A DNA stretch of 64,000 bases. It comes from Closterium sp. NIES-65. Its lineage: Eukaryota; Streptophyta; Zygnematophyceae; Desmidiales; Closteriaceae. Under the pieces are notes generated by a model. That model ran no database searches and was not told the origin of the DNA. It saw only the letters and a list, made by a program, of their open reading frames with translations. Below are positions 33,969-43,044 of this stretch, piece after piece (positions within the stretch are counted from its first letter, which is position 1; each line of letters begins with the position of its first letter). Both the position numbers and the translations under genes were made by a program. Location of the stretch: contig CANXME010002304.1 in NCBI GenBank assembly GCA_948144175.1, positions 186,001 through 250,000 on the forward strand, written 5' to 3'.

Positions 33969-36900
33969 TTACGGTAAACAAAGCAACAAGCCAGTCCACA
34001 ACCTATTTACAGTACAATCATACCCATTGTTAAGATTCCTAAACATGTCAATCTTGCGACGGTATCTCTTGGTGATCAACATGCCGCATGTATCTCCGCG
34101 CTTCACACTGTACAATCGCTTGGTTGAACATGTATTGCCAGATAACGGCCGGCCGTCAACACTAGCCACACAAATCTGTGAGTCAACCATCAGTGAGGAA
34201 CAGGATGGAAGGGGAAGAAAAATAAACTGCATTGAATAACCTTCACACACAGAGGCAGAGACAGAGACAGAGGCAAGACATCGACAGCGGCACCAGACAC
34301 AGGCACAGGCACAAGCACAGGTACTATTTGCAGCGTATAGCGTATAACCTCCTTCCACTCCACCCCACACACAGACCTTCCCGACTCACCCTTCTCATCA
34401 TATTGCCCTGCAGGGGGCTGTAGGGCAGCAGCGAGTCGCACAAGAGGTCAAGATTCAACTGGAAGAAGCGCATCGGACTTCTTGCTCCTCCCTCAGCCCA
34501 CAACTCACACCCGCAACCGCTCGACTCTCACCCTCCCAGCCCAACTCACCCTTCTCATCATGTTGCCCTGCAGGGGGCTGTAGGGCAGCAGCGAGTCGCA
34601 CAAGAGGTCAAGATTCAACTGGAAGAAGCGCATCGGACTTCTTGCTCCTCCCTCAGCCCACAACTCACACCCGCAACCGCTCGACTCTCACCCTCCCAGC
34701 CCAACTCACCCTTCTCATCATGTTGCCCTGCAGGGGGCTGTGCGGCAGCAGCGAGTCGCACAAGAGGTCAAGATTCAACTGGAAGAAGCGCATCGGACTT
34801 CTTGCTCCTCCCTCAGCCCACAACTCACACCCGCAACCGCTCGACTCTCACCCTCCCAGCCCAACTCACCCTTCTCATCATGTTGCCCTGCAGGGGGCTG
34901 TAGGGCAGCAGCGAGTCGCACAAGAGGTCAAGATTCAACTGGAAGAAGCGCATCGGACTTCTTGCTCCTCCCTCAGCCCACAACTCACACCCGCAACCGC
35001 TCGACTCTCACCCTCCCAGCCCAACTCACCCTTCTCATCATGTTGCCCTGCAGGGGGCTGTGCGGCAGCAGCGAGTCGCACGAGAGGCCGGGGTTCATCT
35101 GGAAGAAGCGCGTGGGGGAGGCGATGGCAAACGCCCGCCACAGCTGCTGGCAGGTCTGCGGGCCCTGGAGGACCGTCACGAGCACACCTACGCTCGTGTA
35201 GTTGGCTAGAGGCGGAGGAGGAGGGGGTGGTTGAGGGCTGGGTGAGGTTGTGGGCGGGGTTTGTGTCACGGCTGGGGTGATTTGGGCCTGGAGCTTGCAT
35301 GATATGCGGGTCATTCCCTCTTCTAGCCACGTCTGGTTGAGGGATACACAGAGGAGCTGGGAAGGAGGGAGGGAGGAGAATGGGGGAGAGGGGGGAGAAG
35401 GGGGAGAAGAGGGGGAGTGGGGAGAGGAATGTGTGAAATGATGTGAGATCGGGTTCTGAGACTTTGGAGAACAAACTACCCTAACAACCTGTCATTGCAG
35501 CAGCTTCTGTTACCAGCGCACCTGCATTCTTGTCAGCCATCTACACTCACCTTCACCCACCTACACCCACCTCGACCCACCTACGCTCACCAACACCCAC
35601 CTACACCCCCCGAGACCCACCAACACATACCTGCAACCACAAGCACTCACCTGCACCTGCATCCACACTCACGTGCCCTCACCTAACTCACTTGCACCCA
35701 TCTGCACCGATGCTCACCTGGCCGGGTCTGGGCCCATCAGAGCAGGTGAGGGCGGGGTTGAGCGGCTGTATCTGCGTGGAGAAGAGGGCGTTGAGTGAGT
35801 CACACGTGTCACCCTGCACACGCATGTCAGGTATAGGAGGAGTGGAAGAGGAAGCGTGGTTACTGGAAGGATTGAGTTGAGTGGCTGTAACTGCGTGGAG
35901 AAGAGGGCGTTGCGTGAGTCACACGTGTCACCCTGCACACGCATGTCAGGTATAGGAGGAGTGGAAGAGGAAGCGTGGTTACTGGAAGGATTGAGTTGAG
36001 TGGCTGTATCTGCGTGGAGAAGAGGGCGTTGAGTGAGTCACACGTGTCGCCCTGCACACACATGTCAGGTATAGGAGGAGTGGAAGAGGAAGCGTGGTTA
36101 CTGGAAGGATTGAGTTGAGTGGCTGTATCTGCGTGGAGAAGAGGGCGTTGCGTGAGTCACGTGTCACCCTGCCGGCACACAGGGAAATAGGCGAGTGAGT
36201 GTCTGGGAAAGAGACGAGGGGGTTTGAAGGGAGAAGGCACGTGGAGGGAGAAGGCACGTGGAGGGAAGGGGCAGATGGAGGAAGTGGGAAATGCAAACAC
36301 AGGTGGCGATTCAGAGTGAGCAGTGAAGCGGGGTTAAGTTTTGAGATTAGGCTCAAAGGCGCTTACATAAACACACTGGGGTTTACACAAACGCACTGGC
36401 ACTTGGATAAGCGCACTGGAACTTGGAATAAGGCACTGGAAACTACTTCAACACACCGGCACTTACATAATTAGCAGTGTACATGGCAGTGCATTGGGAG
36501 AAAGCCCGGCTGGTGACGTTAACAAGAGTGCCTACAGGGATGGGCGCTCGGCACTGGAACCCCTGCAGTCAGAACAAGGAGACATAGAGGAGAGGATTGG
36601 TCAGAACATGGGTATCTGACAGAAAAGAAACACTAAACAGGCAAGACGGGAAGGGGGGTATGGGTTTGGACGCTCTGCTGTTACAAGGAGAGATTCGAAC
36701 GAGGCAGGCCGAATGGGTGGTGGGAAGAATGAGCGGAAAGTGAGGAGCAGTGAGAGAAAGTGAGGGGGGGTGGGTGGAAGCGAGGGGAATTGAGTTGAAG
36801 TGAGGGGCAGAGAGGGGAAGTGAGAGAAACTGAAGGGCAATGTGTGGCGATGAGGGGAAGTGTGGCTGTGCCGTGACCAGAAAGGGGAAATATTGAGCTT

Positions 36901-39900
36901 TCAGACGGACCTTGTTTTGGCTCCAGAATTCCGCTTGGGAGAGCCCATAGGTGTTGAGTTGAGGATGAGAGAGCATGTGATGTGATGTGATGCGATGCCA
37001 CACAATGTGCTGCGAGATGAATGTGCTGTGAGATGAATGTGCTGAGCTGAACTAAACACAGCCCCTTTAACCAAAGCCCACCAAAGCCCTCCTGAGCTTG
37101 TTTTGGTTGAAGAAGTCTGCTTGGGTGAGCCCATAATTGTTGAGGATGAGCGGGCATGGGACATGGAATGTCCTGACCCCAATCAATCTACAGCTTGAAC
37201 CTTCCTTCAGTCCAATGTCAGACCTTGTTTTGGCTGAAGAAGTCTGCTTGGGTGAGCCCGTAGGTGTTGAGGATGAGCGCGCATGTGAGGCCGTAGGGCG
37301 ACAGGAAGGTGGGCATTCGAGTCTCAGCCAATCGCACTGCATGCACGGGGGGTAGGCATGCACGGGGTAGGCATGCATGGGGTAGGCATGCATGGGGTAG
37401 GCATGCATGGGGTAATAACGAGAACGATATAAGTCCACGTGATGAGCCCATAAGAAGTAAACACAGGAGACACGAGGTCCATGTGATGTGATGAGAGCCA
37501 TGACGATAAGAGCTATCGGATGGGCCATGTGATAGAAGTAGCGTTTTGAAATGTCTCAAAATACGAGGTGCATGTGATGAGAGCCATGACGATAAGAGCC
37601 ATCGGATGGGCTGAGATAGAACAGGCACACATGTGAGAGAGGGGCATGTGAGAGAGGGGCATGTGAGAGTTGGGCGTATGACAGTGGGGCGTGTGAGAGC
37701 GGTGACGTGTGAGAGCGGTGACGTGTGAGAGCGGTGACGTGTGAGGGGTGTGTGTGAGAAGAGGGGGTAGGCGAGGGGTCAGAGGCATGAGCTGAAAATC
37801 AAACCTTGTTTAAGACCATCTGACCATGTGGTACGCACAATGGTAACAGCGGGCAGCGCCTTTGGGGTAAAAGTAGAAGGGGAAGTAGGGCGAGGGGCAG
37901 AGGCAGGAGTAGGTGCCATCTATGTCATCAATGCACACCCCCGGGGCACACGGGTTGCGGGGGAACTGGCGACATGTGAAGGAATCTGGTTTAGGGAGGG
38001 CGAGGGAAGGGGAAAGACAATCGGGGAAGCAGAGTGGGAAGAGAGCAAGAGTGAGTGAGCAGCAGACTAGGACACCATTGATGCACATCCCAAAGGGCAC
38101 ATGGGATAAAGGTAGAGTTTTGAGACGTCTCACAACTCTACTTATATCAAGTGCGTGAGCAGCAGACTAGGATACCATTGATGCACATCCCATGTGCCCC
38201 TGGGATGTGCATGACCAATTGGGCTTGCCTCACTACCAAATGCTCACCCACCACACTCTGCCTCTCACCCACCATGCTCCACCTCTAACCTACCGCACTC
38301 CACCTCTCACCTACTGCACTCCACCTCTCACCTACTGCACTCCACTTCTCACCTACTGCACTCCACCTCTCACCTACCACACTCCACCTCTCACCCACCT
38401 ACCGCTCTCCGCCTCTTGCCTACCTCAGTCCACGGCTCACCAGGGAAGCAGGAGGGCAGGCCGGCAAGGTGGGAGGGTTGGAAGGAGGGGAGCTTCAAGG
38501 GGCACTTGCAGGAGGGCACGAGGATAGACGGGTCCCACGGGGCACGTGCCTTGGTGCACACGCCCGTGCCACAGGGCTGCACGGGAGAGGCCTTGCAGGG
38601 GTCGGTGTCTGTTGGGGGAGCGGGGGGAAGGGGGAAGGGAGGGGGGGGAGGAGGATGGGAAGGGGGAGTGTGCGGAGGTATGAGGCAGGAGGAGAGAGAG
38701 GTCCAGGTATGAGACAGCAAATGCCTTGAAGCATGCAACCATGGAACAGAGGAGCACTGGAGAGGCGTTGCAGGGGATACGCGGGGGTTCGTGGGGTTAC
38801 AATAACGAAAATCCTCCCTCCCCTCTTCCTACCTCTTCAGAGCAGGCACGTGGCTTGCTACCCCTCCCCTTCCTTCCCTCCCCCCCAGCTCCCCCCCTTC
38901 CCCTCTCCCTACCTGTGAATCGGAAGGTCCAGGAGGAGAGGGTGACAGGGGCAGGGCATGTGGCTTGCTACCCCTAAGCCCTTAACGATAAACTCGAAAC
39001 CCTAAATCCTGGCTTGCTACCCCTAAGCCCTTAACAATAAACTCGAAACCCTAAATCCTGGCTTGCTACCCCTAAGCCCTTAACGATAAACTCGAAACCC
39101 TAAATCCTGGCTTGCTACCCCTAAGCCCTTAACGATAAACTCGAAACCCGAAATCCTGGCTTGCTACCCCTAAGCCCTTAACGATAAACTCGAAACCCTA
39201 AATCCTGGCTTGCTACCCCTAAGCCCTTAACGATAAACTCGAAACCCTAAATCCTGGCTTGCTACCCCTAAGCCCTTAACGATAAACTCGAAACCCTAAA
39301 TCCTGGCTTGCTACCCCTAAGCCCTTAACGATAAACTCGAAACCCTAAATCCTGGCTTGCTACCCCTAAGCCCTTAACGATAAACTCGAAACCCTAAATC
39401 CTGGCTTGCTACCCCTAAGCCCTTAACGATAAACTCGAAACCCTAAATCCTGGCTTGCTACCCCTCCCCTCTTTCCCTCCCCCCCATCTCGACCCATTCC
39501 CCTCCCCCCTACCTGTGAATCGGAAGGTCCAGGAGGAGAGGGCGACGGGGGAAGGCAGGCGGCCAGGGGGGGGAGGGAGGGCAGCGCTGGTGAACCCAAC
39601 GACCAGCTGCCCGAACGATGGCGACCATAGGTCCGTTGCACTGCTGCTGTCACTGCTGCTGCTGCTGCCACTTGTGGTGGTGGTGCTGGTGTTTCTGCTG
39701 TTGCTGCTGCTGCCGCTACCAGTGCCGCCGCTGCTGCTTGTGCTTGTGTCAGGGCCCCCAGTGAGAGCAGCACAGAGGTCAAGGGAGACTTTCATGCTGC
39801 CTACTAGAACAGGGGGTTGGTACCATCTGATCAGCATCTCCTTGCTCCTCCCGTGATAGTCAACCCTCATCTGCAACACCTCCTCTGCCTCCACCACATT

Positions 39901-40544
39901 TGACACCTCCTCCTCGAAAATCGAAGTCATGTTGAAATCGGTGTTAACGCCTATGTGATAAGCATTTGGATCATCAGTTTCCGGGTTTGTTACAGCCTGT
40001 GGGTGCCATAGCACAGCTACACTCCGCGCGCCGTCTGGCCAGCTGCCGTTAGTGAGTCGCGAGGATGGGTCCCGGCCGTACCCCATATAAGCCCCGGCTA
40101 GGCCCACACTCGCATGTGTGCTTATAACGAATGCGAGCCCTTGAGACGGGGAAACATTCATGGAAAAGCCATAGTTGAAGGTGAACGAACGAGCCATGCA
40201 GATTGGGGGTTCGGTTGCTGTGGTTTGAGGAGGGGAGGGGGGAAGGAAGGAGAGGAATGGGGGGAGCTGTGAGGACGAGGAGGAGGAGGAGGAGGAGGGA
40301 AGGGAGGGGAGGAGGAGGAGTAGAGGAGGGGGAGACGGCGAGGGAAGTAGATGGCTCCAGGGGCGGGATCGTCTGATTGGCCACTGGATGATGCCACGTC
40401 AGCAGCGACGGAGAGATCAGCGGCAAAGAATCGCTTCCTGGTGCTGCCACGTGTCAGAAGGGGAGTGGCTGGCGTGATGTAGGGGAAGGAGAACGAGTCT
40501 GCCGCCCAAAACGGAAGCTGATCCTCTGCTGCTGGGGTTGGCAT
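33969..40544 (-). CDS. putative secreted L-type lectin - EGF - EGF - LysM x4 protein, copy B
   Basis: Exons in gene order, joined by GT-AG sites: lectin 40544-39513, EGF1 38608-38441, EGF2 37985-37839, LysM1a 37336-37224, LysM1b 36562-36467, LysM2a 35813-35718, LysM2b/3a 35356-35030, LysM3b/4 34175-33969 (stop TAA). Phases agree at every join. The lectin part shows SFSFPYITP, GLAFVIST, NPETDDPNAYHIGVN, LQMRVDY and a final VVGFTSA...SSWTFRFT. EGF modules are Cys-rich (DPC, NPCAPGVCIDDIDGTYSCLCP). LysM signatures include LILNTYGLTQADFFSQNK, GDTCDSLNALFSTQ, FFQMNPGLSCDSLL and YSVKRGDTCGMLITKRY. Such domains bind glycans, LysM usually chitin or peptidoglycan oligomers. No membrane segment or kinase follows. 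The lectin exon has an indel relative to copy A in its Pro-rich insert (about 40200-40330), so the first ATG at 40544 is not in frame with the core; start and signal peptide are unresolved. Confidence 0.72.
34401..35041 (-). repeat. 160-bp tandem repeat of LysM3 half-exon, four extra units
   Basis: The word TTGCCCTGCAGGGGGCTG recurs at about 34403, 34563, 34723, 34883 and 35043. On the minus strand each unit holds TTCCAG, then LNLDLLCDSLLPYSPLQGNM, then GTGAGT: a LysM half with its own acceptor-like AG and a good donor. The units are nearly identical to one another and differ from the true exon at several codons, so they amplified recently from one diverged copy. Confidence 0.82.
35814..36172 (-). 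repeat. 119-bp tandem repeat carrying LysM2a pseudo-exons (copy B)
   Basis: Start-like ATGs of the unit fall at 35825, 35944 and 36063, exactly 119 bases apart. Each unit repeats the acceptor and the first part of LysM2 (GDTCDS(L/R)NALFSTQ) but lacks the donor. Confidence 0.8.
36905..37190 (-). repeat. two diverged LysM1a pseudo-exons
   Basis: Besides the exon at 37224-37336, the minus strand has LILNNYGLTQADFFNQNK near 37095-37150 (donor changed to AAGCTC) and LNTYGLSQAEFWSQNK near 36910-36960 (GTCCGT follows). They resemble the real exon end but have lost the first half. The same set is present in copy A at 16584-16870. Confidence 0.65.
38971..39460 (+). repeat. 49-bp tandem repeat with telomere-like CCCTAAA, ten units
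   Basis: Ten units read CCCCTAAGCCCTTAACGATA, AACTCGAAACCCTAAATCCT, GGCTTGCTA. Each carries the plant-type telomere heptamer CCCTAAA once. Units are almost identical (one CCCGAAA and one ACAATA change). The array lies in the intron between the lectin and EGF1 exons and is bounded by two copies of the lectin exon end (38911-38950 and 39510-39545). Copy A has one unit at about 18717-18766. Confidence 0.92.
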
Positions 40545-42236
40545 GGTATGGGGGCGGGGGCAGTGGGGGGAGGGTTAGGCATGAGTAAATGTTCAACCTT
40601 AGGCTAGGATGTGGACCGTGGGACACTGGAACTATGGCAGGTAGGTTCCATGGAGGTTCGCTCCTCCTTTTCACCACCCACCAAAACGGCAGCAAATTCG
40701 TTGCAGAAGGGGGTTGGCATTGTATGCTCCAGCATTCCACCCCCACTGATTCCTTCTCACCACCACCACCGCCCTTCCCCCTGCTCCTCTTGCCCTCCCC
40801 CTCTCCTCCCGACGACCATCCTGCTCCAGACAACCGCCTTGCTCCCATACCACTCCCCTTCTTCCCTCCCTTTCTCCCCCTTGCCGCCCCGCGTGTACCA
40901 GCACCACGGACGGTAGCAACACTCACAACAGCACCCTCAAGAACCGCCCGGTTGTCTGCTCCTCCCACAGTCAGCACAGGTACATCCCCCAATCCATCAC
41001 CCGAGCCCTTTCCCAGTCCATCCTCCCCAATACACCCCCCCTCTCCCTCCCCATCCCCGTCCCCATCCTCCCTAATTTCGTGGTCTTTCCGCTTCCCACT
41101 GCCAATCCCTGCTCCTCCTGTCTCCCCAGCAGCAAGCATCGCTGCTTTTCTCCCCTTGGGGCCCCACTCTCTACGAGCATTCACCCTGCCACCAGCACCA
41201 CCACCAGCAGCAGCAGCAACTCCTGCCGCTCCTCCTCTCCCTTTCCTCCCGACCATCGCCCCCCTCCCCACGCCTGCAGCAGCAGCCGCGCTTGCTGCTG
41301 CTATCTCCAGCTGTCGTATCCTCTCCCCCACCGTCCCTCTCACCCTACCTTGCCCCATGCCCGCACCTCCTCCTCTCCCTCGCCCCCCCGTCCTCCCACC
41401 CTCTCTCTTCCGCCTCGTTCTGCCTGGAGTCATCACAACCCCTGAGGTAAGGCCAGTATTTCCGCTCCCTATAACGAGGACAACGGTTTCCCCTGCGCCC
41501 ATCTCCTCTTCTCCTTCTGTGCTTTCGAAGGTCACCCCCAGCCGTCTCTCCCCTCCATGTCCCTCCCCATCTGTATCCATCTCAACCGCATCAGAAAGAA
41601 GCGTGGCCGTTCCAAACGCCTGCCTTCCCTTCCCCGTTGCTCGTTTCCCTCTGCTGCTGCTGTTTCCCTCGCCATTGCCATTTCTCCTGCTCCCCCCGCT
41701 GCAGTCCAACCCGTTATTGTCACACCCTGATGCAAAACCCTCCCTGCTCGGCTCACCACCCATTAAAACGCCACAAGCACCGCATTCCACTCCTTCGTCT
41801 TCCCCGCTTGCTTCAGCCCCAGCCTCCCTGCAACTCGCACCGTCATTTCCCAAACACTCCTCATCCAGACGTCTCGAAGCCTCTCCCAACCCGCACCCAT
41901 CGTCTCCTCCTCTGCTCGTGCTCGTGCTCGAGCTCGTCGGCACATGACAGGGTGAGTTCGGCAGTCCCTGCAACGCCTGCTTCCCCTGCTGCCGCTTCTG
42001 CACCTGGCTCTTCATAGCATGGGGGGAATTACCCAAGTTTGACCCTGCGGGTTGCCCTTTCCGTCTCGGGGACGCTCTGTCTGCGGGACCGAGAACGGAC
42101 CCCGTTCTAAGCGACCCATCTCTCTTCATTCTACCGTTCGCAGCGTTAGGGTTACCACTACTACCCAATGCGTCTGAGGAATCTGTGTCTGTAGTGGCGC
42201 CGCTGCTGACGCTACGCCGGACAGCCTTCACGTTCG

Positions 42237-42287
<51 letters not shown>

Positions 42288-43044
42288 TGCCGCTGACGGT
42301 GCTCTTGCTGCTCTTGCTGGCCTTACTCGCTTTTCGAACCGGCCCCGCTGCTCCGGCGGTTCTTACTCCTCCGGTCTTGGACTGTTCGAAGAGAGACCTC
42401 AGCTGCCGAACGCTCACGTTAGACGACAAGCCGGGACTGCTTGGGCGGCGAGGGCTGGCGCGTAGCGCAGCAAGGTCCTGGGGTTGCGGCCCTTTGATTC
42501 GCTCCGTGTGCTGCCGTAGTTGCTCGGCTGTCAGCTCTGCGGCTTGCCCTGTTGCCGGCCGACCTGCCACTACCTTCTGTGGTTCCGCTCTAGACTGCTT
42601 CCCTTCTTCCTGCTGACCGTTCGCTTCCCTATCCTGCCGTATCTGCTCGGCAGTCAGCAATGAAGCTTCCTCTGTCGTTGACCAAACTCCTGACACCGGC
42701 CGATCAGGCACAACCTTTTCTCGTTCTGCTCTAGACTGCTCCTCCTCCAGCTGCTGCTCGTTCGCTCGCTCCTTTGCCTTCCCTTTCTCCTGCGGTTTCC
42801 GTTTCGCCGAGGACGAGCGAGGGCGGGGAAGCTTCTTTTTCTCCGCTTTAACTGCCTGACCCGTATCCCGTCCCTGGCCAGACGACTGCTCGAGAGTCGT
42901 TTCCCGAGCCTGGTCAGAATCCGTTACCGTCTCAGAATCCGTCACCTGCTGGGATTCCGGTATCTGTTTATGAACTACGGCTCCTATCCGCTCGTCCATC
43001 GCAAAACGCTCGCATTGCCTTTCGGCAGTTCGACTCATGTGCAC
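40417..43044 (-). CDS. unrecognised long disordered protein ORF (875 residues)
   Basis: An uninterrupted 2.6-kb frame on the minus strand starts MHMSRTAERQCERF at 43044. The first third is Glu/Gln/Lys-rich and contains the two related motifs SLLTAEQIRQDRE and AELTAEQLRQHTE. Then come SSNVSVRQLRSLFEQSK (short helix), a polyglycine run, a Ser/Arg-rich stretch, and a Gly/Arg-rich C-terminal half with GTVGERIRQLEIAAASA. I know no family. The last ~40 residues overlap the lectin exon in another frame, so the real 3' end is probably an intron upstream of that point. It may be an independent gene or first exon of the lectin gene; I see no splice that proves the latter. Copy A preserves only the C-terminal half. 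Confidence 0.5.
42240..42291 (+). repeat. GCC trinucleotide run (polyglycine on minus strand)
   Basis: About 17 consecutive GCC triplets inside the long minus-strand ORF, encoding polyglycine near residue 265. Confidence 0.9.

Larger units (their letters stand above)
31472..41858. repeat. segmental duplication, copy B
   Basis: Direct partner of 10912-21219. It is longer because of more 160-bp LysM pseudo-exon units and ten 49-bp units where copy A has one. It has fewer 30-bp and 24-bp units and lacks the CAG expansion. The right edge continues seamlessly in a long ORF, so copy B is more likely the ancestral locus and copy A the truncated derivative. Confidence 0.92.

Noticed and set aside
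33967..33980. Splice donor (CCGTAAAT) instead of the stop after LysM4
   Set aside because: A donor is possible, but downstream minus-strand DNA shows no membrane helix or kinase, only C-rich and repeat sequence, so a stop is simpler.
38971..39460. True telomere or chromosome end
   Set aside because: The unit is 49 bp with one heptamer and is internal, flanked by gene exons.
40589..41947. 452-residue Pro/Ser-rich plus-strand ORF (and 19852-21252)
   Set aside because: Antisense of the Gly/Arg-rich minus-strand ORF; GC-rich shadow. The minus frame has better motifs, although neither is proven.
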